64,000 nt of DNA, from the NCBI RefSeq assembly GCF_014493765.1, contig NZ_JACTVJ010000006.1:620001-684000 (forward strand), written 5' to 3'. Shown here piece after piece: positions 18,309 through 26,908 of the stretch. The position numbers and the translations under genes were made by a program. Every line of letters begins with the position of its first letter. The first letter of the stretch is position 1. This DNA comes from Streptomyces polyasparticus (lineage in GTDB: Bacteria > Actinomycetota > Actinomycetes > Streptomycetales > Streptomycetaceae). The notes under the pieces are model-generated. The model worked only from the letters and a program-made list of their open reading frames with translations, was not told the origin of the DNA and ran no database searches.

Positions 18309-20672
18309 TCAACTCCCCAGCCGGGCCGCCAGATACGAGGCGGTCCGGCTGCCGGCCGTACGGGCGACCTCGGCGGGCGGGCCCGCCGCCACGATGCGGC
18401 CGCCGTCGGCGCCGCCGCCCGGACCCAGGTCGATCACCCAGTCCGCGCCCGCGACCACGTCCATGTCGTGCTCGACGACGATGACGGTGTGGCCGGCGTC
18501 GACCAGACCGTGCAACTGGCGCATCAGCACCTCGACATCGGCCGGATGCAGCCCGGTGGTCGGCTCGTCGAGCAGATACAGAGTGTGTCCGCGCCGCGTG
18601 CGCTGCAGTTCCGTGGCGAGCTTGATCCGCTGGGCCTCGCCGCCCGACAGCTCCGTCGCGGGCTGCCCGAGCCGCAGATGTCCGAGGCCCACGTCCAGGA
18701 GCGTCTGCAAGGAGCGGGCGGCGGCGGGGATCCCGGCGAGGAACTCCGCGGCCGCCTCCACGGACAGGTCGAGCACCTCGGCGATGGAACGGCCCCGGTA
18801 AGCGACCTGCAGTGTCTCGGAGTTGTAGCGGGCGCCGTGGCAGTCCGGGCAGGGGGAGTACGTGCTGGGCAGGAAGAGCAGCTCCACCGAGACGAAGCCC
18901 TCCCCCTGGCAGGTCTCGCACCGGCCCCCGGCCACGTTGAACGAGAACCGCCCGGCCTTGTAACCGCGTGCCCGCGCCTCGTCGGATTCCGCGAAGACCT
19001 TCCGTACGACGTCGAAGAGCCCGGTGTACGTGGCGAGATTGGAGCGCGGGGTACGGCCGATGGGCCGCTGGTCGACCTGGACGACGCGGTCGACCGCACC
19101 GTCGAGGCGGCCGGGGCCCGGCTCGCCCGCCAGCAGTGGCGCGAGGGCCTGGCCGACCAGGGTGGTCTTGCCCGATCCCGAGACGCCGGTGACGGCTGTG
19201 AACACCCCGAGTGGGAACTCGGCGTCGACCCCGCGCAGATTGTGCAGCTCGACGCCTGTGAGCTTCAACCAGCCGTCAGGTGTACGGAGTTCACGTACCG
19301 GAGCGCTGTCGCGGGCGAACAGATGGCGGGCCGTGGCCGACTCGGCGACATCCGCGAGCTCCGCGACCGGGCCGCTGTGCAGCACCCGGCCGCCGTGCTC
19401 GCCGGCTCCGGGTCCCACATCGACCAGCCAGTCCGCCTCGCGGACGACCTCCAGGTGGTGTTCGACGACGAAGACCGAGTTTCCCGCGGCCTTGAGGCGG
19501 CGCAGTACCGCGAGCAGTGCCTCGGTGTCGGCCGGATGCAGACCGGCGGACGGCTCGTCGAGTACGTAGACCACGCCGAACAGGCCCGACCGCAACTGCG
19601 TGGCAAGGCGCAGGCGTTGGAGCTCGCCGGCGGACAGGGTGGGCGTCGGGCGGTCGAGGGCCAGATAGCCGAGGCCGAGTTCGGTGACGACCGCGATCCG
19701 GGCGAGCAGATCGGCGGTGAGCACCTGGACGGTCTCGTCGCCGTGGGCTTCGGCGAGCAGGGCGGCCAGGCGGTCGAGGGGGAGCGCGGCCAGTTCGGCG
19801 ATGGTGCGGCCCGCAAAGGTGACGGCGAGTGCCTCGGGTCGCAGCCGGCTGCCGCCGCAGGTCGCGCACGGGGTGCTCTCGAGGAAGCGCTCGGCCTTGC
19901 TCCGCAGGGTCTGGCTCTTCGACTCCGCGAAGGTCTTCAGGACGTAGTGCCGAGCGCTCATGTACGTGCCCTGGTAAGGGCGTTGGATCCGCTCGGCGTC
20001 GCGCACCGGATGCACGGTGGCGACCGGCTGCTCCTCCGTGAACAGGATCCAGTCGCGGTCCGCCTGCTTCAGCTCCCGCCAGGGCCGGTCCACGTCGTAG
20101 CCGAGGGCGTCCAGGATGTCCCGCAGGTTCTTGCCCTGCCACGCGCCGGGCCAGGCGGCGATCGCGCCCTCGCGGATCGAGAGGGAGGGATCGGGGACGA
20201 GCAGGTCCTCGGTGGTGCGGTGGACGCGGCCCAGGCCGTGGCAGGCGGGGCAGGCGCCGACGGCGGTGTTCGCAGAGAAGGCGTCCGAGTCGAGGCGCTC
20301 GGCGCCGGCCGGGTAGTCGCCCGCGCGGGAGAAGAGCATGCGCAGCGAGTTGGACAGGGTGGTGACCGTGCCGACGCTGGAACGCGAGGTCGGCGTCGTA
20401 CGGCGCTGCTGGAGCGAGACCGCCGGGGGCAGGCCGGTGATCTCGCCGACCTTCGGGGCGCCGATCTGGTGGATCAGCCGGCGGGCGTACGGGGCGACCG
20501 ATTCGAAGTAGCGGCGCTGGGCCTCGGCGTAGACGGTGCCGAAGGCGAGGGAGGACTTGCCGGATCCGGAGACGCCGGTGAACACGACGAGGCGGTCGCG
20601 GGGGATGTCGACGTCCACGGATCGGAGGTTGTGCTCGCGGGCTCCGCGGATGCGGATTTCTTGGTCGTGCAT
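18309..20672 (-). CDS. UvrA2-like ABC ATPase (excinuclease A paralog)
   Basis: 787 residues, well short of the about 950-1000 of true UvrA. Two ABC modules: Walker A GVSGSGKSS near 33-41 and GVSGSGKTT in the second half; signatures LSAGELQ and LSGGEAQ; Walker B VVYVLDEPS and LYLLDEPT. The UvrB-binding insert is reduced. Zinc-binding cysteines remain as CPACHGLG, CATCGG and CETCQGEG...CPDCHG. Such class II/III UvrA proteins are associated with resistance to DNA-intercalating drugs or auxiliary repair rather than core excision repair. Cytosolic, single gene. Confidence 0.88.
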   Translation of the reverse strand: MHDQEIRIRGAREHNLRSVDVDIPRDRLVVFTGVSGSGKSSLAFGTVYAEAQRRYFESVAPYARRLIHQIGAPKVGEITGLPPAVSLQQRRTTPTSRSSVGTVTTLSNSLRMLFSRAGDYPAGAERLDSDAFSANTAVGACPACHGLGRVHRTTEDLLVPDPSLSIREGAIAAWPGAWQGKNLRDILDALGYDVDRPWRELKQADRDWILFTEEQPVATVHPVRDAERIQRPYQGTYMSARHYVLKTFAESKSQTLRSKAERFLESTPCATCGGSRLRPEALAVTFAGRTIAELAALPLDRLAALLAEAHGDETVQVLTADLLARIAVVTELGLGYLALDRPTPTLSAGELQRLRLATQLRSGLFGVVYVLDEPSAGLHPADTEALLAVLRRLKAAGNSVFVVEHHLEVVREADWLVDVGPGAGEHGGRVLHSGPVAELADVAESATARHLFARDSAPVRELRTPDGWLKLTGVELHNLRGVDAEFPLGVFTAVTGVSGSGKTTLVGQALAPLLAGEPGPGRLDGAVDRVVQVDQRPIGRTPRSNLATYTGLFDVVRKVFAESDEARARGYKAGRFSFNVAGGRCETCQGEGFVSVELLFLPSTYSPCPDCHGARYNSETLQVAYRGRSIAEVLDLSVEAAAEFLAGIPAAARSLQTLLDVGLGHLRLGQPATELSGGEAQRIKLATELQRTRRGHTLYLLDEPTTGLHPADVEVLMRQLHGLVDAGHTVIVVEHDMDVVAGADWVIDLGPGGGADGGRIVAAGPPAEVARTAGSRTASYLAARLGS

Positions 20673-20799
20673 GTGGGGGTGCTCCGGGGTGGGGTTGGCC
20701 CCATTGTCCCAGGTCGGGGCTTGTTGGGCGCGGGTGGGTGGGGGTGCGGGTCGGTGCGCCTGCGGCGGGCTCTTCTCCCCGCCCCGCCCCTTCCCGAAA

Positions 20800-20843
20800 C
20801 CGGGGCTGCGCCCCGGACCCCGGCATCCGAACTTCGTTCGGAT
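20800..20843. terminator. Two tandem hairpins downstream of LLM gene
   Basis: Stem 1 is 20800-20806 with 20810-20816 (CCGGGGC, loop TGC). Stem 2 is 20825-20832 with 20836-20843 (ATCCGAAC, loop TTC). They follow the minus-strand LLM gene and precede the UvrA-like gene, so probably separate the two transcripts. They are part of a dispersed-looking Streptomyces intergenic repeat. Confidence 0.55.
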
Positions 20844-20894
20844 CTGCTCAAACGCCGCAGGGGCTGGATGGTCTGCTCAAACGCCGCAGGGGCT
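20843..20894. repeat. Direct repeat pair, 23 bp at 29-bp period
   Basis: The 23-base unit beginning TCTGCTCAAACGCCGCAGGG occurs at 20843-20865 and 20872-20894. The second copy runs into the LLM gene stop codon. Similar GC-rich units recur between Streptomyces genes generally. Confidence 0.75.
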
Positions 20895-21910
20895 CAAAGG
20901 TTCGCCAGCCGTGCGAACGACGCCAGCAGCTCGTCGCGGTCGTACGTCGAGGTCGTGACCATCACCTCGTCCGCGCCCGTCGCCGTGATCACCTCCGCCA
21001 GTGCGGCTGCCACCTCGGTCTCCGTGCCGTACAGCTTGCCCTGGAGTCCCGACTCGAAGAGTTCGCGCTCCTTGGGGGTCATGTCGCGGGCCAGGGTCTC
21101 CTCGACGGGCTCCAAGGCCGGGAAGACGCCGTGTGTACGGGAGTACGCCATCGACCACGCCTCGGGGATCAGGAGCCGGCGCGCCGCCTCGGCCGTCTCG
21201 CCGATCGCGACCTCGCCCGCGATCATCACGTACGGCTCGTCCGCCCAGACGGAGGGCTTGAATCCGTCGCGGTAGCGGCCGATCGCCGCCACCATCCGCG
21301 CGCGGCCGCGCAGATCGCCGATCACCAGCGGCAGCCCGGCGTCCGCCGCGATGTCCGCGCCCTCGCCCATCGCCAGGACGAACGGCGGTATCCGCCGCCC
21401 CTCCGCGGGATACGCGTGCACCTGGGGGTGGGCCGTCTGCGTGCCGGTGAGATAGCCGAGCAGCACCTCCAGCTGGCCGGCAAAGTCCTCCGCGTCGTCC
21501 TTGTCGTGCCCGAGCGCCTTGCGCACCCCGCCCGTGAAGCCGACGCTGCGACCGAGCCCCATGTCGATCCGGCCGGGATACAGCGCGTCGAGCACCCCGA
21601 ACTGCTCGGCCACGACCAGGGGTTGGTGGTTCGGCAGCATCACGCCACCCGTGCCCACCCGGATCGTGGAGGTGGCCGCCGCGATACCCGCGGCGAGCAC
21701 GGTCGGCGCCGAACCCGCGACACCGGGCACGCTGTGGTGCTCGGCCACCCAGAAGCGGTGGAACCTGCCGAGCGCCTCCACCTGCTGCGCGAACCGCACC
21801 GTGTCCCGCAGTGAGCGCGCGGGATCCTGCCCGGTGCGCGTACGGGAGCGGTCGAGTACGGAGAGACGGGTCCGTGCGAGGGCTGAGGCGGCTGCGTCGG
21901 CGGAAGTCAC
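20894..21910 (-). CDS. LLM-class flavin-dependent oxidoreductase
   Basis: 338 residues with the bacterial luciferase-like TIM-barrel pattern: FWVAEHHSVPGVAGSAP, IRVGTGGVMLPNHQPLVVAEQF, YPGRIDMGLGRSVGF. Such enzymes use FMNH2 or F420 to oxidise small substrates; the substrate cannot be predicted. GTG start. Its 3' end overlaps a repeated intergenic sequence. It is divergent from the HAD-like phosphatase gene, 52 bases apart. Confidence 0.88.
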   Translation of the reverse strand: MTSADAAASALARTRLSVLDRSRTRTGQDPARSLRDTVRFAQQVEALGRFHRFWVAEHHSVPGVAGSAPTVLAAGIAAATSTIRVGTGGVMLPNHQPLVVAEQFGVLDALYPGRIDMGLGRSVGFTGGVRKALGHDKDDAEDFAGQLEVLLGYLTGTQTAHPQVHAYPAEGRRIPPFVLAMGEGADIAADAGLPLVIGDLRGRARMVAAIGRYRDGFKPSVWADEPYVMIAGEVAIGETAEAARRLLIPEAWSMAYSRTHGVFPALEPVEETLARDMTPKERELFESGLQGKLYGTETEVAAALAEVITATGADEVMVTTSTYDRDELLASFARLANL

Positions 21911-21962
21911 GTCCCGTACAACGCTCGCGAACGCTCAGGATTCCCTGGTTAGGGTGGGTGCC

Positions 21963-22451
21963 ATGGATGCCGTACGCCGCCCGGTCGCCGTGTTCGACCT
22001 GGACAACACCCTCGCCGACACCGCACACCGGCAGCGCTTCCTGGAGCGCAAGCCGCGCGACTGGACCGGATTCTTCGCCGCGGCACCCGAGGACCTGCCG
22101 CTCGCGCGCGGCATCGAGCTGGTCCTGCAGAGCGCCGAGGAGTGCGAGATCCAGTACCTCACCGGCCGCCCCGAGCGCTGCCGCGCCGACACCGTGGCGT
22201 GGCTCGCGCGGCACGGGCTGCCCGAGGGCCGGATGCACATGCGGCGCGACAGCGACCGCAGGCCCGCCCGCATCACCAAGCTCGAGGTGCTGCGCAGGCT
22301 GGCCCGCGGCCGTGAGGTGCGGATGCTCGTGGACGACGACGAGCTGGTGTGCGACGCCGCCGAACGCGCCGGCTTCAAGGTCGTACGGGCCCGCTGGGCC
22401 GACTCCTCGCAGGCCCTGAAGGAGGCGCAGGAGACCGAAGGCCGCACCTGA
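21963..22451 (+). CDS. HAD-like phosphatase / polynucleotide kinase 3'-phosphatase-type domain
   Basis: 162 residues beginning with the HAD motif I VFDLDNTLADT (nucleophile and acid Asp pair). Motif II is the Thr in YLTGRPERCRADT, and motif III/IV is the acidic MLVDDDELVCDAA. The short form without a cap and the early RQRFLERKPRDWTGFF resemble HAD domains related to the phosphatase part of T4 polynucleotide kinase. Substrate unknown. Cytosolic single gene. Confidence 0.82.
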   Translation: MDAVRRPVAVFDLDNTLADTAHRQRFLERKPRDWTGFFAAAPEDLPLARGIELVLQSAEECEIQYLTGRPERCRADTVAWLARHGLPEGRMHMRRDSDRRPARITKLEVLRRLARGREVRMLVDDDELVCDAAERAGFKVVRARWADSSQALKEAQETEGRT

Positions 22452-22512
22452 GGGTGAGGGGGCGGCGACGCCGAAGCACGTGAGCGGGCGGTGGCACCGA
22501 AGCCGCTGGCCG

Positions 22513-22728
22513 TTACTCGGTGTCCTCCAGGCGGAAGCCCACCTTCAGACCCACCTGGAAGTGGGCCACCTCACCGTTCTCGATATGGCCGCGCACCTGC
22601 GTCACCTCGAACCAGTCAAGACCCCGCAGCGTCTGCGCGGCACGGGCGATCCCGTTGTGTACGGCCTGGTCGATTCCTTCCGTGGAGGTGCCGACGATCT
22701 CCGTGACCCGGTACGTGTGGTCCGACAT
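22513..22728 (-). CDS. Dodecin (flavin-binding)
   Basis: 71-residue dodecin: [39 protein letters not shown], with the flavin-stacking Trp in LDWFEV and the end [16 protein letters not shown]. Dodecins form hollow dodecamers that store flavins or related cofactors. Length and motif match the family exactly. Monocistronic, GGAGTG RBS. Confidence 0.95.
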   Translation of the reverse strand: MSDHTYRVTEIVGTSTEGIDQAVHNGIARAAQTLRGLDWFEVTQVRGHIENGEVAHFQVGLKVGFRLEDTE

Positions 22729-22871
22729 GGCGGTCGCACTCCTTTGGGGTGGTCGATTCGGTCACTCCACGGTGCCTGATACGAAGGTGCCGCGCGAGAT
22801 GGAGGGGAAGGCTCCGTGAGCACCATGTGTCACGGAGTGAGATGGGACCCCCAGGCCTCTTGACCGACGCA

Positions 22872-22885
22872 TTGGTACATACCAA
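22872..22885. promoter_or_regulatory. Operator-like palindrome TTGGTACATACCAA
   Basis: Perfect 6-bp arms TTGGTA/TACCAA around a 2-base centre, 86 bases before the sugar-binding protein start. The GT...AC spacing is like sites bound by GntR-family regulators such as DasR or FadR types. Regulator not in the window. Confidence 0.45.
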
Positions 22886-22971
22886 ACTCCAGGGCCACAC
22901 CCGTCCAAGCGTCACCGCGCTTTCCCCCACGTCGGGCCATCCTCTCTGTCCCTGCGCTGAAGGTGAGCCGC

Positions 22972-24237
22972 GTGAAGCACCGCACCGTCGCTCTGCCCCT
23001 TTCCCTCTTGACGCTGGCTGCGCTGACAGGCTGCGGAAGCTTGTCCATGGGCGGGTCACAGGAGCGTGACAAGGTCACGGTGTGGCTGATGCAGAACAGC
23101 GCATCGAAGGGCTTCCTCGCGAAGTTCGAGAAGGAGTACGAGGCCGAGAACGGCGATGTGGACCTCGACATCCGTATCCAGGAGTGGACAGGCATCGGCG
23201 AGAAGGTCAACGAGGCCTTGGCGAGCGACGACGCGAGCGCTCCCGATGTGATCGAGATCGGCAACACCCAGGTGGCGCAGTACGTCGACCAGGGCGGAGT
23301 GCTCGACCTGTCCCTGGAGTCGATGCGGGACCTCGGCATGGAGGACTGGCTGCCGGGTCTCGCCGAGCCCGGCTCCGTCGACGGCTCCCAGTTCGGCATC
23401 CCGTGGTACGCGGCCAACCGTGTCGTGCTCTACAACAAGGACCTGTTCGCCGCCGCGGGCATCAAGAATCCGCCGAAGGACCGTGAGGAGTGGATCGCCC
23501 AGACGGAGGAGCTCAACTCCGGCTCGCAGCAGGGCATTTACCTCGCCGGCCAGGACTGGTACACCCTCGCCGGATTCATCTGGGAGGAGGGCGGCGAACT
23601 CGCCGTCGACAAGGACGGCACCTGGACCGGCACGCTGGAGAGCCCTCAGGCCCTCGCGGGAATGGACTTCTACGCGCGGTTGCAGGCGCTGGGCAAGGGC
23701 CCGAAGGACGCCGACGAACAGACGCCGCCGCAGACCGACGTGTTCGCGAAAGGGAAGGTCGCCCAGATCATCACCGTGCCGGGTGCCGCGAAGCTGATCG
23801 AGGAGGCCAACCCCGAACTCGCCGGAAAGATCGGCTACTTCCCCGTACCGGGCAAGCAGGCGGGCCGGCCGGGTGCGGTCTTCACCGGCGGCTCCGACCT
23901 CGTCATCCCCGAGCGCACCGACCAGGAGTGGGCGGCGATGAACGTGGTCAAGGCGCTTGCGGGCGAGCGCTGGCAGAAGGAACTGGCCACGACCATGGAC
24001 TACGTCCCCAACAAGACCACGCTGGCCTCGGTGGTCGACGGGAAGCCGGGCGTGGCCGCGATGGCCGAAGGTGCGGTCCGTGGCCGCGCCACGCCCAACT
24101 CCCCGCGCTGGGCGGCCGTCGAGGCCGACAACCCGATCAAGCGCTACATGACGGACGTCCTGACGGGTGCGGACCCGGAGGAGACCGCGCGCGAGGCCTC
24201 GCGGCAGATCACGAAGCTCCTCGACACGCACGAATAG
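22972..24237 (+). CDS. Extracellular sugar-binding lipoprotein of a carbohydrate ABC transporter
   Basis: 421 residues, family 1 extracellular solute-binding protein. Signal peptide with lipobox LTGC (Cys near residue 18), then VWLMQNSASKGFLAKFEKEYEAEN, DVIEIGNTQVAQYV and the ligand-region stretch FGIPWYAANRVVLYNKDLF. It should deliver an oligosaccharide or amino sugar to an ABC importer at the membrane. No permease or ATPase genes lie nearby, so it is an orphan; Streptomyces sugar transporters often share the ATPase MsiK. The GTG at 22972 is chosen because GAAGG lies nine bases upstream; a GTG at 22963 abuts it. Confidence 0.88.
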   Translation: MKHRTVALPLSLLTLAALTGCGSLSMGGSQERDKVTVWLMQNSASKGFLAKFEKEYEAENGDVDLDIRIQEWTGIGEKVNEALASDDASAPDVIEIGNTQVAQYVDQGGVLDLSLESMRDLGMEDWLPGLAEPGSVDGSQFGIPWYAANRVVLYNKDLFAAAGIKNPPKDREEWIAQTEELNSGSQQGIYLAGQDWYTLAGFIWEEGGELAVDKDGTWTGTLESPQALAGMDFYARLQALGKGPKDADEQTPPQTDVFAKGKVAQIITVPGAAKLIEEANPELAGKIGYFPVPGKQAGRPGAVFTGGSDLVIPERTDQEWAAMNVVKALAGERWQKELATTMDYVPNKTTLASVVDGKPGVAAMAEGAVRGRATPNSPRWAAVEADNPIKRYMTDVLTGADPEETAREASRQITKLLDTHE

Positions 24238-24419
24238 CAGGTGGAGAAGGGGCAGAGGCCGGGCGGGCGGGGGCAGACGAGGCCGGGGACAGGCCAGCGG
24301 GGGACAGGCCAGGCGGGGCCAGACCAGGCGGGCAGCGGAAGAATTCCGTTGCCCGCGCCGCCCCCTCGCCCGCAGGATGCGTGGTGACGCACTACCGCAC
24401 CACCACGGGGGATTCACCG
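24238..24419. other. G-rich, repetitive spacer
   Basis: The plus strand is rich in GGG runs between 24250 and 24340, with repeats of GACAGGCCAG. It could form G-quadruplexes. No gene seen. Confidence 0.4.
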
Positions 24420-25238
24420 ATGAGCGCACGCCTGCGCCAGCTCGCCAGGGCGACCGAGACCATCGTCGCAGCGGGGAGCTACACCTCGCCCGCCGGCCGC
24501 ACTGTCGATCTCAAGGCGGACATCGAGGCCGCACGCGCCGGTACGGAGCTGCACGGCCCCGGCCCGGTTGCCTGCGCCCCCGACGCCGCGTACACCACGG
24601 AGTTCGAGGTCACCGGGGAGAGCAGCACCCAGGCGGCCCGCCGCCTCGCGAGCGGGACCGGCCGGCCCGTCGCCGTGCTCAACTTCGCCTCCGCCCGCAA
24701 TCCCGGCGGCGGCTTCCTGAACGGGGCCCAGGCCCAGGAGGAGGCGCTCTGCCGCGCCTCCGCCCTGTACACGTGTCTGCGGGAGGCGCCCGAGTTCTAC
24801 GCGTACCACCGCGAGCACCGCGACGCCTTCTACACGGACCGGGTCGTCCACGCGCCGGCGGTGCCGGTGTTCCGCGACGACAGCGGCAAGCTGCTCGAAG
24901 AGCCGTACCGCGTGGGCTTTCTGACCTCGCCCGCCCCGAACGCGGGAGTCATCCGCCGCAGCCGCCCGGACGAGGCGCACCGCATCGGGGCGGCGCTCGC
25001 CGCGCGCGCCGAACGCGTCCTGGAGACCGCCGTCGCCCACGGCTACCGGCATCTGGTCCTCGGTGCCTGGGGCTGCGGTGTGTTCCAGAACGATCCGGCC
25101 CAAGTGGCCGGTGCCTTCCGGGAGTTGCTCACCGGTGGCGGACGCTTCGCCGGGCACTTCGAGCGGGTGGTGTTCGGCGTGCTCGACCGGCAGGGCAGCA
25201 CCCGCGCCGCGTTCGAGCACGCCTTCCCGAAGCCGTAG
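24420..25238 (+). CDS. Microbial poly(ADP-ribose) glycohydrolase-like protein (TIGR02452 / DUF2263)
   Basis: 272 residues. The PARG signature, GGG then QEE, is seen as GGGFLNGAQAQEE around residues 96-108, preceded by NFASARNPG and followed by the macro-domain-like end HLVLGAWGCGVFQNDP. Bacterial-type PARG enzymes remove ADP-ribose chains; the two Glu residues are the catalytic pair. An ADP-ribosyl transferase partner is not in the window. The ATG at 24420 follows a GGGG stretch. It converges with the PemK-like gene, 26 bases apart. Confidence 0.87.
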   Translation: MSARLRQLARATETIVAAGSYTSPAGRTVDLKADIEAARAGTELHGPGPVACAPDAAYTTEFEVTGESSTQAARRLASGTGRPVAVLNFASARNPGGGFLNGAQAQEEALCRASALYTCLREAPEFYAYHREHRDAFYTDRVVHAPAVPVFRDDSGKLLEEPYRVGFLTSPAPNAGVIRRSRPDEAHRIGAALAARAERVLETAVAHGYRHLVLGAWGCGVFQNDPAQVAGAFRELLTGGGRFAGHFERVVFGVLDRQGSTRAAFEHAFPKP

Positions 25239-25264
25239 CGCTCAGCTCACCGGGACCGCCCGGT

Positions 25265-25720
25265 TCAGCTCCACCCGTACCGCTCGCGCAGCTTGAGCGC
25301 CACCAGCTGGAACCGTCCCCGGTCCAGCGCACACGCCTCACGGCGCATCCCACGCTCGTGGATCCGCAGGACCCGGTCCAGGTCCACCCAGGACTCGCGG
25401 CCCGAGCTGTCCCAGGGCCCGCTGCCGAGCGCGACCCACTCTCGGTCGTGGTCATGGCGCTTGCTGGACAGCTGGATGCCGAGCAGGGTGCCGGCGGCCT
25501 CGCGGGCCACGATGAGGACAGGACGGTCCTTGCCCCGGCCGTCGTTCTCCTCGTACGGCACCCAGGTCCACACGATCTCGCCGGGATCGGGATCACCGTC
25601 GTGCGCGGGCGCGTACTCCATGTGGACGGCGCCCACCTCGTGCGGCTCGGCCTCCGCCGTCGCATGCGGTCCGCCGCGGCCCGGTACGCAGTCCTGCGTG
25701 GCCGCCTGCTGTTCCGTCAT
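25265..25720 (-). CDS. PemK/MazF-family-like toxin-type protein
   Basis: 151 residues; the core DPGEIVWTWVPYEENDGRGKDRPVLIVAR is the PemK-type beta-barrel start with the conserved P-Y-E and GKDRPVL elements, and LSSKRHDHD follows. MazF/PemK proteins are ribosome-independent mRNA interferases; many solitary actinobacterial ones have no known partner. No antitoxin gene is adjacent, so toxin activity is not claimed. The ATG at 25720 has GGAGCAGGA upstream; longer frames lack support. Confidence 0.78.
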   Translation of the reverse strand: MTEQQAATQDCVPGRGGPHATAEAEPHEVGAVHMEYAPAHDGDPDPGEIVWTWVPYEENDGRGKDRPVLIVAREAAGTLLGIQLSSKRHDHDREWVALGSGPWDSSGRESWVDLDRVLRIHERGMRREACALDRGRFQLVALKLRERYGWS

Positions 25721-25818
25721 TCCTGCTCCACCCTCCATACGCTCCGGTGGGGTCACGTTAGGGCCTGTCCGGAGCAGCCCGCAGCGCGGGGAGCGCACAG
25801 GGACCACAGGCTCGGCTC

Positions 25819-26880
25819 ATGTCAGCCCGTATCGCACTCGCCGCCGCAGCCCTCGCCCTGACCCTCGCCGCCGCACCTCCGCCCGCACCGGGGCAGCCGT
25901 CCGGCAACGACCAGGAGGTGGCCCCCGCGCCGCGTACGGTCTCCGGCTGGCTGCCGTACTGGGAGCAGGAGGCCGCGTACCGCACCGCGCTGCGCCACCG
26001 GGACCAGCTGCACACCGTCAGCCCGTTCTGGTACGAGGCGAAGGACGACGGCCGCGTCGCGCCGCACATGGGCGCGGGCGACAAGCGGGTGATCGACGGG
26101 CTGCACAAGGCCGGGATCAAGGTGGTGCCCACGGTGCACGAACGCCTCGGGCCCGGCCGGCTCGCCGCCCTCGTCACCGACCCGAAGCGCCGCGCCCGGC
26201 ATCTCGACGCCCTGATGACGACGGTACGCAGCCGCGCGTACGACGGTCTCGACATCGACTACGAGACCCATGCGACCAGCCCGGACGACCGGTACGAAGA
26301 AGTCCGCGCCCGGTACGCCGAGTTCATCACCGAGCTGTGCCGCCGCCTGCACGCCGAGCGCAAGCAGTGCATCACCACCGTGTCGCCGCAGGCGCGCGGC
26401 AACGGCCGGATCTGGGACTACCGGCGGCTCGGCGCTGTCAGCGACCGGCTGCGGATCATGGCGTACAACCTGCACTGGGCGGGCGGAAAGCCCGGGCCCG
26501 TCTCCTCGCCCGACTGGTACGAGGACATCCTGAAGCACGCCACGCGGCTCGTGCCCAGGGAGAAGATCGAGATGGCGCTGCCCGCGTTCGGCTGGGACTG
26601 GGCCGCCAGCGGCAAGCCGACCCGCGCCCGCGGTGTCACCTGGCAGTCCGCGGAGGAGCTGCGCCGCAAGGTCGGGGCCCGCTACCGGTTCGATCCGGTG
26701 TCGAAGACGCCCCACTTCTCGTACACGGAGAAGAAGCAGCGGCGCGAGGTCTGGTACCAGGACGCGCGCGGCACCGAGGCCCATCTGCCGGTGCTGCGCA
26801 AGCACGGGGTCCGCAACACGGCGCTGTGGGCGCTGAACTTCGAGGACCCCGCACTGTGGCGGACGCTGGCCCGGGGGTGA
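25819..26880 (+). CDS. Secreted glycoside hydrolase family 18 protein (chitinase-like)
   Basis: 353 residues. Signal peptide MSARIALAAAALALTLAAA, then a GH18 barrel. The catalytic DxxDxDxE motif is intact as DGLDIDYE at 142-149, with Glu149 as acid. The tail ALWALNFEDPALW resembles the last strand with its conserved Trp. It is closer to spore-germination YaaH/YdhD-type GH18 enzymes than to large chitinases, with no binding domain. Likely cleaves GlcNAc-containing polymers outside the cell, perhaps peptidoglycan. Single gene. Confidence 0.85.
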   Translation: MSARIALAAAALALTLAAAPPPAPGQPSGNDQEVAPAPRTVSGWLPYWEQEAAYRTALRHRDQLHTVSPFWYEAKDDGRVAPHMGAGDKRVIDGLHKAGIKVVPTVHERLGPGRLAALVTDPKRRARHLDALMTTVRSRAYDGLDIDYETHATSPDDRYEEVRARYAEFITELCRRLHAERKQCITTVSPQARGNGRIWDYRRLGAVSDRLRIMAYNLHWAGGKPGPVSSPDWYEDILKHATRLVPREKIEMALPAFGWDWAASGKPTRARGVTWQSAEELRRKVGARYRFDPVSKTPHFSYTEKKQRREVWYQDARGTEAHLPVLRKHGVRNTALWALNFEDPALWRTLARG

Positions 26881-26908
26881 GACCGGGCCGACGTCCTTGC
26901 GGGCCGGG

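Noticed and set aside
18207-21275. 1022-residue open frame on the plus strand
   Set aside because: Antisense to the UvrA-like and LLM genes, both well supported.
24240-24345. Attachment site or origin
   Set aside because: G-rich repeats only; no dyads, DnaA boxes or recombinase gene nearby.
25265-25720. Toxin-antitoxin operon
   Set aside because: Only the PemK-like gene is present; neither neighbour is antitoxin-like and both are transcribed on the other strand.
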